The position numbers and the translations under genes are program-made. From contig JAKAEC010000009.1 in NCBI GenBank assembly GCA_021818425.1, positions 1 through 41,877 of the forward strand: DNA of 41,877 nucleotides. The letters are read 5' to 3'. The notes beneath the pieces are model-generated. The model was not told the DNA's origin. It did not search any database and saw only the letters and a program-made list of their open reading frames with translations. This stretch comes from Pseudomonadota bacterium (GTDB lineage Bacteria; Pseudomonadota; Alphaproteobacteria; Acetobacterales; Acetobacteraceae). Below are positions 1 to 8,083 of this stretch, piece by piece. The stretch's first letter is position 1. Every line of letters begins with the position of its first letter.

Positions 1-774
1 ATTGAAATATGGCGCGAGATCATGCGAGGCGGAGACCGTGTCTATAATCAGATCGAAGCTCTCGGCGTGTGCCGCCATTTGCGCTTCGTCTTGAGAGAGA
101 ATCACTAAGTTGGCGCCTAACTTCTTAGCATCTTCCACCTTGCTAGCAGAGGTGGTGAACAGTGCCGTTTCGGCGCCCATGGCATGAGCCAGTTTTACAC
201 CCATATGGCCAAGTCCACCCAGGCCGATGATGCCGACCTTCTTGCCCGGCCCAGCGCCCCAATGGCGCAACGGCGAGTAGAGCGTGATGCCCGCACATAA
301 CAGTGGGGCAGCGGCTGCAGGATCGAGATTTTCCGGAATCCGCAATACGAAATTCTCATCCACGACGATTCGGTCGGAATAGCCGCCCTTAGAGGGCTCA
401 TTGATGACCTTGTCGATACCGCCGTAGGTTTGACCGGCAAATCCCTCGGCGCAGTACTGCTCTAACCCTTCCTGGCAGGCAGCGCAGGTCCGGCAGCTGT
501 TAACCATGCAGCCGACCCCTACAAGATCCCCCACTTTGTATTTGTGGGCGCCCGCGCCCGCGCTTTTCACTCGCCCGACAATCTCGTGGCCGGGCACGGC
601 TGGGTATTGGGTAAAATGCCATTCGTCACGGGCAAAATGCAGATCTGAGTGGCATACGCCACAGTACATGATTTCGATTTCTACATCATTTTCGCCAACA
701 TCGCGGCGGTTGAAGGTGAGGGGGGCAAGCGGCGAAGACGGGCTGGTTGCCCCAAAACCTGTGCAAACGAGCAT
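1..774 (-). CDS. NAD(P)-dependent zinc alcohol dehydrogenase (YahK/CAD type), C-terminus cut by window edge
   Basis: A medium-chain zinc alcohol/aldehyde dehydrogenase that would interconvert aldehydes and alcohols in the cytoplasm. The first 258 codons are visible and the gene runs off the left edge. The start is the ATG at 774, which has an in-frame TAA directly before it. Motifs seen are the catalytic zinc site CGVCHSDLH (Cys41), GHEIVG, the structural zinc set CRTCAACQEGLEQYC with four cysteines, and the Rossmann loop GLGGLGHMG. The stretch TTSASK after the second beta strand is typical of NADPH-using YahK/cinnamyl-alcohol-type members. It is divergent from the mgs-gmaS cassette across a 183-bp gap. 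A role in removing formaldehyde or other aldehydes released from amine breakdown is possible but is inference only. Family assignment is firm; the substrate is unknown. Confidence 0.9.
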   Translation of the reverse strand, partial: MLVCTGFGATSPSSPLAPLTFNRRDVGENDVEIEIMYCGVCHSDLHFARDEWHFTQYPAVPGHEIVGRVKSAGAGAHKYKVGDLVGVGCMVNSCRTCAACQEGLEQYCAEGFAGQTYGGIDKVINEPSKGGYSDRIVVDENFVLRIPENLDPAAAAPLLCAGITLYSPLRHWGAGPGKKVGIIGLGGLGHMGVKLAHAMGAETALFTTSASKVEDAKKLGANLVILSQDEAQMAAHAESFDLIIDTVSASHDLAPYFN

Positions 775-899
775 TTATGGCTTCCTGTTTAAGAAATTCT
801 GCTCCCATATTGTCTGGTGGGAAGAAAATTCAACCGGACCGTGAATGGTGCGGGAACTTCCGGATGAGTTTCTTTAAAAGAATTCTTTATTCTTCAAGG

Positions 900-928
900 T
901 TGACTGAATGGTGCCATCCTTGTAGCGT
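900..928 (+). promoter_or_regulatory. Possible sigma70-type promoter of the mgs-gmaS cassette
   Basis: TTGACT at 900-905 is followed after 17 bases by TAGCGT at 923-928. The first hexamer is close to the -35 consensus and the second is only a fair -10. It sits about 30 bases before the first gene of the cassette, in the divergent gap shared with the alcohol dehydrogenase. This is a pattern match only. Confidence 0.3.
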
Positions 929-957
929 GGCATCAATCGAAAGGAGACCTGGGGCGA

Positions 958-1836
958 ATGTGTGGGATTGCCGGATTATTCCTAAAGAACCCAGCGCTGG
1001 AGCCTCGGCTCGGCGTATTAATGGCGAATATGCTGACTGTGTTGACCGAGCGTGGGCCAGATTCAGCAGGTTTCGCGATTTATGGTGAGGCGATTCCCGG
1101 ACAGGTGAAGTTCACGGTGCGCGTTGATGCGGAATTTAACGTGCAGTCTCTTGTTGCTGGGTTGGGAACCGCCGTGTCCAGGCATGACGATCATGTGGTT
1201 GTCAGCGTTTCGATTGAACAAGAGGCAGAAGTCCGAGCGTTTCTAGACAAACATCCCGCCCTTACGGTCGTCTCCGCTGGTCGCCGTATGACCCTGTTTA
1301 AGGGCGTTGGGCAACCAGAGGAGGTCAGCACACGCTTTGGCCTTTCCGCCATGTCTGGCACTCATGGAATTGGCCATACCCGTATGGCGACGGAATCGGC
1401 CGTAACAACGGAGGCAGCACACCCTTTCTCCACGGGCGCAGATCAGTGTTTGGTACACAATGGTTCATTATCAAATCATAACGATGTCCGTCGCGGATTG
1501 ATACGAGAAGGTATCAAATTTGCAACGCAGAATGATACAGAGGTTGCTGCTGGGTATCTCTCTTGCAAGTTGCGCGAAGGTGCTAGGCTAGACGAAGCTC
1601 TGACCTCAGCACTGGACGATCTCGACGGCTTTTATAATTTTGTTGTTGGTACCGAGAGCGGTTTTGGTGTGTTGCGCGATCCCATATCCTGCAAACCGGC
1701 GGTGATGGCTGAGACTGAAGACTACGTTGCCTTCGCGTCGGAATATCGTGCTCTGGTTGGCTTGCCTGGCATTGAGGTGGCCCGCCTATTCGAGCCTGAA
1801 CCCGCGAAGGTCTATTTCTGGGAGCGTGCGGCGTGA
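958..1836 (+). CDS. mgsA: Class II glutamine amidotransferase, N-methylglutamate synthase subunit A-like (GlxB family)
   Basis: A 292-residue N-terminal nucleophile glutaminase that would release ammonia from glutamine for the partner subunits. It starts MCGIAGLF, so Cys2 becomes the nucleophile after methionine removal. Further active-site features are RGPDSAG, GHTRMAT and LVHNGSLSN. The protein stops after the amidotransferase domain, unlike PurF or GlmS, which fits the split glutamate-synthase architecture in which GltB domains are encoded as three separate genes. AGGAGA at 942-947 lies 10 bases before the ATG and fixes the start. Its stop overlaps the GTG start of the next gene by four bases. 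In methylotrophs this subunit belongs to N-methylglutamate synthase; in rhizobia the homologue is called GlxB. The exact amine acceptor cannot be read from sequence. Confidence 0.85.
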   Translation: MCGIAGLFLKNPALEPRLGVLMANMLTVLTERGPDSAGFAIYGEAIPGQVKFTVRVDAEFNVQSLVAGLGTAVSRHDDHVVVSVSIEQEAEVRAFLDKHPALTVVSAGRRMTLFKGVGQPEEVSTRFGLSAMSGTHGIGHTRMATESAVTTEAAHPFSTGADQCLVHNGSLSNHNDVRRGLIREGIKFATQNDTEVAAGYLSCKLREGARLDEALTSALDDLDGFYNFVVGTESGFGVLRDPISCKPAVMAETEDYVAFASEYRALVGLPGIEVARLFEPEPAKVYFWERAA

Positions 1837-2549
1837 GTGCGGTGCTACAAACATCGGTTGAATCCACGGCGTTTTTCAATCTCTCCGGTTTTAGCGTGAG
1901 GGAGTTAAATGCAACTCTTCAAACTCTTCCTGCTGACACCAATCAGACGGCGTGGACTATTCTTAATCCACAAGGCAGTCACGCCATTGCCGTTGGCATC
2001 ACCGCGCAAGTGGCTATCACTATTGATGGTCACGCAGGCTATTATTGCGCTGGCATGAATGATGGTGCCGTCATCACCATTAATGGCAATGTTGGGACCG
2101 GCGTTGCCGAGAACATGATGTCTGGCCTCGTGCATGTGAAAGGCGATGCTAGCCAGTCGGCCGGTGCTTCTGCTCATGGCGGTCTGCTGATAATCGAGGG
2201 TAATGCGTCTGCCCGTTGCGGCATCTCCATGAAGGGCGTCGACATCGTGGTGAAGGGCAATGTCGGCCATATGGGCGCCTTCATGGCCCAGAGTGGTAAT
2301 CTCGTGGTCTGTGGTGACGCGGGTGAGGCGCTCGGTGACTCGCTCTACGAGGCCAGAATTTTTGTAAAAGGCACGGTAGCCAGCCTGGGTGCTGATTGCG
2401 AAAAAAAGGAGATGTTGGAGGAAGATAAATTAATCCTCGCAGAGCTACTTAAGAGGGCAGGCATTACGGACAGTTTAGAGAGTTTCACTCGTTACGGTTC
2501 TGCTCGAGCGCTCTATCATTTTCATGTCGACAATTTAGGTGCGTACTGA
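1833..2549 (+). CDS. mgsB: GXGXG beta-helix subunit of N-methylglutamate synthase-like enzyme (GlxC family)
   Basis: A 238-residue protein that corresponds to the C-terminal beta-helix domain of glutamate synthase large subunit (the GXGXG domain). It is rich in short turns carrying glycine, such as the pieces VHVKGDASQSAGASAHGG and IVVKGNVGHMGAFMAQSG, which are the rungs of the helix. In glutamate synthase this domain is structural and holds the ammonia-channel domains together, so the same role is inferred here between the amidotransferase and the FMN subunit. It starts at a GTG inside the stop codon of mgsA (GTGA overlap), which implies translational coupling, and ends two bases before the next start. 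Alternative name: glxC. Confidence 0.82.
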   Translation: MSAVLQTSVESTAFFNLSGFSVRELNATLQTLPADTNQTAWTILNPQGSHAIAVGITAQVAITIDGHAGYYCAGMNDGAVITINGNVGTGVAENMMSGLVHVKGDASQSAGASAHGGLLIIEGNASARCGISMKGVDIVVKGNVGHMGAFMAQSGNLVVCGDAGEALGDSLYEARIFVKGTVASLGADCEKKEMLEEDKLILAELLKRAGITDSLESFTRYGSARALYHFHVDNLGAY

Positions 2550-2551
2550 CC

Positions 2552-3889
2552 ATGAACGATACGCCTGGTTCTCATATTCCCCGTACGATGCCGCGCTTTT
2601 CTGCCACTTTTGACCCGCACAGCATTGCTGAAATCCGACGCGCAGCTGCCACCGGGATCTATGACATTCGCGGCGGCGGCACAAAGCGAAAGTTGCCCCA
2701 TTTTGATGATCTGCTCTTCCTTGGCGCGTCCATCTCGCGTTATCCGCTGGAAGGCTACCGTGAAAAATGTGGCACGGATGTCGTGCTTGGCACCCGCTTC
2801 GCGAAAAAGCCGATTCATTTGAAAATCCCTGTTACAATCGCTGGCATGTCTTTCGGCGCGCTTTCCGGTAACGCCAAGGAAGCGCTCGGGCGCGGCGCCT
2901 CGGCGGTCGGCACGTCCACAACCACAGGCGATGGCGGCATGACGCCAGAGGAGCGCGGTCATTCGCAGATTCTGGTATACCAGTATTTGCCTTCCCGATA
3001 CGGAATGAATCTAGCGGATTTGCGAAAGGCAGATGCCATAGAGATTGTGGTGGGACAGGGCGCCAAGCCTGGCGGTGGCGGCATGCTACTAGGACAAAAA
3101 ATCTCTGCCCGCGTGGCACAGATGCGCAATCTGCCAGAAGGTATCGATCAACGCTCCGCCTGCCGCCATCCGGACTGGACAGGTCCAGACGATCTTGAAA
3201 TCAAAATATTGGAGTTGCGCGAGCTCACGAACTGGGAAAAGCCGATCTACGTAAAGGTTGGTGCCAGCCGCCCCTATTACGATATTGCCCTAGCGGTGAA
3301 AGCAGGCGCGGATGTGGTGGTGCTGGACGGGATGCAGGGTGGTACCGCCGCGACTCAGGAAGTGTTCATTGAACAGGTGGGCATTCCGATCCTCTCTGCT
3401 ATACGCCCGGCCGTGCAGGCGCTGCAGGATCTTGGCATGCACCGCAAGGTCCAACTCATTGTCTCTGGCGGTATCCGCACCGGCGCCGATGTTGCCAAGG
3501 CCATTGCTCTTGGGGCCGATGCAGTTGCTATCGGCACTGCAGCGCTCATCGCTTTGGGCGATAACTCGCCCGAATTTGAAGAGGAATATCGCAAGCTCGG
3601 CACCACTGCGGGTGCTTATGACGATTGGCACGAGGGCCGAGATCCAGCTGGCATCACCACCCAGGACCCGGCATTGGCAGCGCGGTTGGACCCTGTGAAA
3701 GCAGGCCGCCGCCTAGCGAACTATCTCTCGGTCCTCACTCTGGAAGCACAGACGATCGCACGGGCCTGCGGCAAGAGTCATGTCCATAATCTGGAACCTG
3801 AGGATCTGGTGGCTTTGACGCTGGAAGCCTCCGCCATGGCGCAAGTGCCGCTGGCGGGTACGAACTGGATACCCGGCAAGAACTTTTAA
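2552..3889 (+). CDS. mgsC: FMN-binding glutamate synthase-like subunit of N-methylglutamate synthase (GlxD family)
   Basis: A 445-residue TIM-barrel FMN enzyme matching the synthase domain of glutamate synthase. Motifs include IAGMSFGALSGNAKEALGRG, GQGAKPGGGGMLLG, KVGASRPYYDIALA, DGMQGGTAATQ and the phosphate-binding end VSGGIRTGADVAKAIALGADAV. In true GltB the barrel is followed by a cysteine triad for a 3Fe-4S cluster. Here the matching place reads AIGTAALIALGDNSPEFEEE and has no cysteine, so the cluster is probably absent. The tail GTTAGAYDDWHEGRDPAG and HNLEPEDL is, as far as I recall, characteristic of the MgsC/GlxD branch. The gene starts two bases after mgsB and ends 19 bases before the glutamine-synthetase gene. 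It would catalyse amino transfer onto 2-oxoglutarate or glutamate, with methylamine as the likely substrate. Confidence 0.85.
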   Translation: MNDTPGSHIPRTMPRFSATFDPHSIAEIRRAAATGIYDIRGGGTKRKLPHFDDLLFLGASISRYPLEGYREKCGTDVVLGTRFAKKPIHLKIPVTIAGMSFGALSGNAKEALGRGASAVGTSTTTGDGGMTPEERGHSQILVYQYLPSRYGMNLADLRKADAIEIVVGQGAKPGGGGMLLGQKISARVAQMRNLPEGIDQRSACRHPDWTGPDDLEIKILELRELTNWEKPIYVKVGASRPYYDIALAVKAGADVVVLDGMQGGTAATQEVFIEQVGIPILSAIRPAVQALQDLGMHRKVQLIVSGGIRTGADVAKAIALGADAVAIGTAALIALGDNSPEFEEEYRKLGTTAGAYDDWHEGRDPAGITTQDPALAARLDPVKAGRRLANYLSVLTLEAQTIARACGKSHVHNLEPEDLVALTLEASAMAQVPLAGTNWIPGKNF

Positions 3890-3908
3890 CAAGGGTGCAA
3901 TTACGACA

Positions 3909-5210
3909 ATGGCGATTGAGCTAGCCGAAAAGGCAAAAGAACTCGGGCTAAAATATTTTCTGATTTCCTATACAGACCTTTTTGGCAGCCAGCGCGCCAA
4001 GCTGGTTCCGGCACCCGCCATTGCTAGCATGCAGAAAAACGGCGCGGGCTTTGCCGGCTTTGCAACTTGGCTGGACATGTCGCCTGCTGATTCGGACATG
4101 TTCGCGGTGCCTGACCCTGAGACGCTCACACCATTGCCGTGGAAGAAAGAAGTGGGGTGGCTTGCCTCAGATATATATATGGATGGCAAGAAGGTGGAGC
4201 AGGGACCGCGCAACGTACTTCAGCGCGTGATCGTCCTGGCCGCAGCCTCTGGCTACCAGATGAAAAGTGGCGTGGAATGCGAATTTTTCCTTACACTGCC
4301 TGACGGTTCCGCAATTTCAGATCCGCTCGATGCTGGCACTAAGCCGTGTTATGATGCTGGTGCATTACTGCGCCGGTACGACGTCATTACCGAGATATGT
4401 GACGCTATGCTGGAGTTGGGATGGGGTGCCTACCAGAATGACCACGAAGACGCGAATGGTCAGTTTGAAATGAACTGGAATTTCGGCGATGCGCTGCTTA
4501 CCGCGGACCGCCATGTGTTCTTCAAGTTTATGGCAAAATCTATCGCTGAAAAGCACGGGCTGCGTGCAACTTTCATGCCCAAGCCTTTCCTGGGCCTTAC
4601 CGGCTCTGGCTGTCATAGCCACGTGTCGCTCTGGCGGGAAGACGAAAACCTGTTTGAGGATGAGCATGGTGAACTCGGCGTATCGGCGCTCGGCTATCAT
4701 TTCATTGGTGGTGTTATTCAGCATGCGGACGCACTGGCGGCTCTCACAAATCCAACCGTGAACAGCTATAAGCGCATCAATGCCCCGCGTACGATTTCCG
4801 GCGCGACCTGGGCGCCAAACACGGTGACCTATTCCGGGAATAACCGCACTCATATGGTCCGCATCCCCGAACCTGGCCGATTTGAGATGCGCTTGGCGGA
4901 CGGCGCGGTTAATCCGTATCTGCTACAAGCGTCGATCCTTGCGGCAGGATTGGATGGCATCGCGAACAAGATCGACCCTGGTAAGCGCCTAGACATCAAC
5001 ATGTATACCGACGGTCATTTAGTGAAAGATGCGAAGCGCCTGCCGTTGAATCTGCTAGATGCGCTGCGCGCACTCGAATCATCTTCGACCTTGAATGCAT
5101 CTTTGGGCAAAGCCTTCGTAAATTCGTACACGAAGCTAAAGCACGGTGAGTGGAATGCATTTACGGCCCATCTGTCGGACTGGGAGCGTCAGGCGACGCT
5201 GGATTGCTGA
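3909..5210 (+). CDS. gmaS: Type III glutamine synthetase family, gamma-glutamylmethylamide synthetase-like
   Basis: A 433-residue ATP-dependent glutamate-amine ligase. The N-terminal beta-grasp part begins KYFLISYTDLFGSQRAKLVP. The catalytic part shows GVECEFFL, NDHEDANGQFEMNW, GSGCHSHVSLW, NSYKRI and RIPEPGRFEMRLADGAVNPY, which carry the metal, ATP and glutamate ligands of the glutamine synthetase fold. The place directly behind mgsABC is the layout known for the gmaS gene of methylamine users, where the enzyme joins methylamine to glutamate. The rhizobial relative GlnT is the main alternative and could make ordinary glutamine. A weak AAGGG lies at 3891-3895, 13 bases before the ATG. There is no adenylylation-type C-terminal extension. 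The family is certain and the methylamine role is likely but not proven. Confidence 0.83.
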   Translation: MAIELAEKAKELGLKYFLISYTDLFGSQRAKLVPAPAIASMQKNGAGFAGFATWLDMSPADSDMFAVPDPETLTPLPWKKEVGWLASDIYMDGKKVEQGPRNVLQRVIVLAAASGYQMKSGVECEFFLTLPDGSAISDPLDAGTKPCYDAGALLRRYDVITEICDAMLELGWGAYQNDHEDANGQFEMNWNFGDALLTADRHVFFKFMAKSIAEKHGLRATFMPKPFLGLTGSGCHSHVSLWREDENLFEDEHGELGVSALGYHFIGGVIQHADALAALTNPTVNSYKRINAPRTISGATWAPNTVTYSGNNRTHMVRIPEPGRFEMRLADGAVNPYLLQASILAAGLDGIANKIDPGKRLDINMYTDGHLVKDAKRLPLNLLDALRALESSSTLNASLGKAFVNSYTKLKHGEWNAFTAHLSDWERQATLDC

Positions 5211-5290
5211 GCGACTCCTTGTTTTGAGCAGGGCAGCGCGCCGACGGACCCGCCTTGCCAGTTCATGTGCGCATGTGCGAATCAGGGCGT

Positions 5291-5770
5291 ATGCTGACAA
5301 TTCTATCCGCCGACTCCCCTGATTTTGAGGCATTGCGCTCGCTGAATAACGCCCACGCGCAGGAGCTCTCATATGCTGACGAGGAGCATTTTAGATTTTT
5401 GCTTGAGAAATCTTTTTTTGCCGGTGTGATCAATAAGACGGATGCGTTTCTAATCGCCTTCGATCAGAACGCCGACTATAACTCACCGAATTTTGTTTGG
5501 TTTAAGGAACGTTTCTTGAAATTCGTCTATATCGACCGTGTCGTAACAGATGCCGCTGCACGCGGGCGAGGTTATGCTGCTGCACTTTACGATGCATTGT
5601 TTCGTGAAGCGCGCAGAGTTGGCCATACCCTGGCGGTGTGCGAAGTGAACGAGCATCCGCCTAATCCAGCTTCGGACGCATTTCACGCGCGCCTTGGGTT
5701 TGTGCTAGCTGGCAGGGCCGAGCTTTGGGATGGCGGCAAAAGAGTTCGCTATTTCGTGAAGGAAATGTAA
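5291..5770 (+). CDS. GNAT family N-acetyltransferase
   Basis: A 159-residue acetyl-CoA-dependent acyltransferase. The acetyl-CoA loop is seen as VVTDAAARGRGYAAALYDAL, followed by the C-terminal strand region CEVNEHPPNPASDAFHARLG typical of the fold. A longer reading from 5255 exists, but the ATG at 5291 gives a normal N-terminus for the family. The ribosome site is weak in both cases. It lies 80 bases after gmaS on the same strand and may be part of that operon. It is followed at once by a strong bidirectional hairpin and the convergent sodB. The acetylated substrate is unknown. Confidence 0.8.
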   Translation: MLTILSADSPDFEALRSLNNAHAQELSYADEEHFRFLLEKSFFAGVINKTDAFLIAFDQNADYNSPNFVWFKERFLKFVYIDRVVTDAAARGRGYAAALYDALFREARRVGHTLAVCEVNEHPPNPASDAFHARLGFVLAGRAELWDGGKRVRYFVKEM

Positions 5771-5806
5771 AAGAGCCCTCCGGAGCCGTGGTGCCGGAGG
5801 GCTCTT
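5771..5806. terminator. Strong bidirectional hairpin between the GNAT gene and sodB
   Basis: A perfect 13-bp inverted repeat, AAGAGCCCTCCGG at 5771-5783 and its complement at 5794-5806, with a 10-base loop. It begins right after the acetyltransferase stop codon and ends 12 bases before the sodB stop codon on the other strand. A-rich and T-rich ends flank the stem, so it can end transcripts from both sides. Confidence 0.75.
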
Positions 5807-5818
5807 GGAACGCTCGGA

Positions 5819-6418
5819 TTAGAGCTGGGCTTCGGCGTATTCGTAGTTCGCCAGCTTGGTCAGGTAGTTGGTAATGTAGTCCGGCCGGCGGTTGCGGAAG
5901 TCCAGGTAATAGCTGTGCTCCCATACATCCAAAGCCAGCAGCACTTTGCCCTCGCCGGTGGCGAGCGGGTTGGATCCGTTCGGGGTCTTAGTAACCTTCA
6001 GTTTGCCGTCGGCGGCCAGAACCAGCCAGGCCCAGCCGGAGCCGAACTGGCCTACGCCGGCAGCTTTGAAGGCTTCTTTGAATGCGTCAACGGAGCCGAA
6101 ATCCTCAGTGATCTTTTTCTCCAGCTTGCCGGGGATCTTACCACCTGTCGGGCTCAGATTCTTCCAGAACAGGATGTGGTTCCAGTGCTGGCCGGCGTTG
6201 TTGAATACCGGCGCCAGGTCTGGCTTGTTATGGGAGAGCTTCACGATCTCATCGAGTGATTTGCCCTGCAGGTCGGCGTTTTTCTCAACGAAGCCGTTCA
6301 GCGCTGTCACGTAGGCTTGGTGGTGTTTGCCGTGGTGGAGTTCCAGCGTCTCCTGACACATGCCGGCTTCGGCCAGCGCGGAGGTGGTATAGGGAAGGGA
6401 AGGCAGTTCAAACGCCAT
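5819..6418 (-). CDS. sodB: Superoxide dismutase, Fe/Mn family, Fe-type signature
   Basis: A 199-residue cytoplasmic dismutase converting superoxide to peroxide and oxygen. Metal ligands are seen as His28 in LELHHGKHHQ, His81 in NNAGQHWNH, and the Asp and His of DVWEHSYYLD. The glutamine four residues before His81 is at the place used by iron-type enzymes, and GSGWAWLV is also conserved. Metal use in alphaproteobacteria can still be mixed. A longer reading begins at a TTG at 6433, but the ATG at 6418 has GGAG about nine bases upstream and gives the standard start AFELPSLPY. It is divergent from the next gene across 50 bases, which must hold both promoters. Confidence 0.95.
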   Translation of the reverse strand: MAFELPSLPYTTSALAEAGMCQETLELHHGKHHQAYVTALNGFVEKNADLQGKSLDEIVKLSHNKPDLAPVFNNAGQHWNHILFWKNLSPTGGKIPGKLEKKITEDFGSVDAFKEAFKAAGVGQFGSGWAWLVLAADGKLKVTKTPNGSNPLATGEGKVLLALDVWEHSYYLDFRNRRPDYITNYLTKLANYEYAEAQL

Positions 6419-6468
6419 GTTGGCACACTCCAATTTGTTTCGCCGCGTCGATTAGCTATGGAGAGTTC

Positions 6469-7173
6469 ATGTCCCCGTCAAGCGATGATAGTCTTTTATC
6501 CCGCCTCGGCCGTGCCGACCCAGACCGGCATCTCGCCACTTTGTTTGCTCCAGTATGGGCGCGTGAAAATCTTGCACTGCTTTATCTTTTCAACCATGAA
6601 CTCGCGCGAGCGTTGGATGTGGCGAGCAACCCGATTCTAGCCCTTATCCGCCTGCAATGGTGGCGAGAGGTAGTGCAGGGCCAGCGCCGTAAGCATGAGC
6701 TTGCCACGCCGCTTGGGGAAGCGCTTGATGCCGGGCGTCTCGCGCGAGGTGAGTTGCTGATGCTAATCGACACTCGCGAGGCGGAGGTCGAGGACCGGAT
6801 TCGCGATATACCCGCTTTTCTCTCTTATGCGCGCGGCACTGGCGGGAGGCTGGCGCGCGTTGCGGGTAAGCTGCTGGGTAAGGATAGCCAAGCTATTGAA
6901 GATCTCGGCACAGCCTACGCCATTTCCGGCATATTGCGCTCGGCTCCGTTTCTGGCTCAGCGGGAGCGTTCTTTGTTGCCTGCTGACGGCACGCCCCCGG
7001 AAGCGCTAATGAATGAAGCCAGGAAACTGCTGTCTGCCCGGCCGCCACGTGGCGCTTTTGCCGCCTGGGCGCCTGCCGCGTTCGTTCGGCGTGATCTCGG
7101 TCGCCCTTATGCGCCAAGAGGGTTCCAGGACGCCTTGGCCGTGTTGCGCGCCGCTTTCATAGGCCGGGCGTAA
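6469..7173 (+). CDS. Squalene/phytoene synthase family protein, NDUFAF6-like
   Basis: A 234-residue all-helical protein of the squalene/phytoene synthase superfamily. The region ARENLALLYLFNHELARA and PILALIRLQWWREVVQG resembles the helices that carry the first aspartate motif in true prenyl synthases, but the DDxxD-type cluster is not present. This pattern is that of the NDUFAF6-like branch, a mitochondrial complex I assembly factor with bacterial relatives in alphaproteobacteria. It is therefore unlikely to make squalene or phytoene. The ATG at 6469 is preferred over longer readings because GGAGAG lies at 6460-6465. Its last 17 bases overlap the convergent SDR gene. The biochemical role is unknown. 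Confidence 0.75.
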   Translation: MSPSSDDSLLSRLGRADPDRHLATLFAPVWARENLALLYLFNHELARALDVASNPILALIRLQWWREVVQGQRRKHELATPLGEALDAGRLARGELLMLIDTREAEVEDRIRDIPAFLSYARGTGGRLARVAGKLLGKDSQAIEDLGTAYAISGILRSAPFLAQRERSLLPADGTPPEALMNEARKLLSARPPRGAFAAWAPAAFVRRDLGRPYAPRGFQDALAVLRAAFIGRA

Positions 7174-8083
7174 GAGATGTGCCTGTTAGTTTTTCGGCAA
7201 TGCTCCAAAGCCGTTGACCGGAGCTTGGTTCCAGGGCTTTCGGCTCAATTTTGCCGGGACCTGGATTCCCCCGGCATTCCTGCCAGCCCTGGGGGGCATA
7301 ATAGGCGCCCTGCATCGGGTTTGGGTCAACACCCGCCAGAATCAGCGGCCAAGCTCCTGCGTCGCCCGGCTGTTGAATGAATGGCGCGGCCAGCTTTTGC
7401 ATCATGGCAATCACGCTGTTCCGCCCCGGACCGTTCGCCACTAGCTCCGTCGCTGCGATGCCGGGATGCGCCGCGAGCGAAAGAATGCCCCAGCCTCCCT
7501 GCGCTGAGCGCCTCGCCAGTTCCTGCGCGAAGATCAGCATGGCCAACTTGCTCTGCCGATAGGCACTCCAGCTCTTGTAGCGGCGTTCGCTTTGCAGATC
7601 CTCCCACGCCATCCGGCCTTGGCGGTGCGCGATGGACGACACCTGGATAATGCGCGGCGCTTGGGCGTTCATCACCTGTTTCAGCAGCAGAGCGGTTAGC
7701 AGGAAATGCCCTAGGAAATTCACGCCCAACTGCAGTTCAAAACCTTGCGCGGTGGTTTTGCGCGTGGGCGGAGCCATGACGCCGGCATTGTTCAGCAATA
7801 TGTCGATCTTGCCGCAATGCGCCTTTAGCCGGGCGGCGCATTCATGCACAGAAGCGAAGTCGGAAAGGTCGAGCATCTCAAGTCTAGCCCGCCCAGGGAC
7901 CACTTCCTCGATCCGGGCTAAAGCCCGGTCCCCGCGTTCTACGCTGCGGCAGGCCAAAACCACTTCTGCCCCGGCGCGGGCGAATTCTAATGCGGCATAA
8001 TAGCCAATGCCACTATTCGCTCCGGTGATAACGATCGTCTGATTAGAGAGGTCGGGAATTCGCGCATTGGGCCAGAGGCTCAT
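7157..8083 (-). CDS. Short-chain dehydrogenase/reductase, retinol-dehydrogenase-like
   Basis: A 308-residue NAD(P)-dependent oxidoreductase. It shows the classical SDR elements in order: the nucleotide loop TGANSGIG near residue 20, LDLSDFAS, NNAGVM, the serine of QVSSIAH and the catalytic YRQSK. The domain is longer than the usual 250 residues and resembles the retinol dehydrogenase/WW-oxidoreductase group. Its ATG overlaps the stop of hemB (ATGA), so the two genes are one transcription unit and coupled in translation. Nothing in the sequence links it to haem synthesis directly. The substrate is unknown. Confidence 0.85.
   Translation of the reverse strand: MSLWPNARIPDLSNQTIVITGANSGIGYYAALEFARAGAEVVLACRSVERGDRALARIEEVVPGRARLEMLDLSDFASVHECAARLKAHCGKIDILLNNAGVMAPPTRKTTAQGFELQLGVNFLGHFLLTALLLKQVMNAQAPRIIQVSSIAHRQGRMAWEDLQSERRYKSWSAYRQSKLAMLIFAQELARRSAQGGWGILSLAAHPGIAATELVANGPGRNSVIAMMQKLAAPFIQQPGDAGAWPLILAGVDPNPMQGAYYAPQGWQECRGNPGPGKIEPKALEPSSGQRLWSIAEKLTGTSLTPGL

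Noticed and set aside
4365-4853. Long minus-strand open frame inside gmaS
   Set aside because: A shadow of a strongly conserved glutamine synthetase gene, with no motifs of its own.
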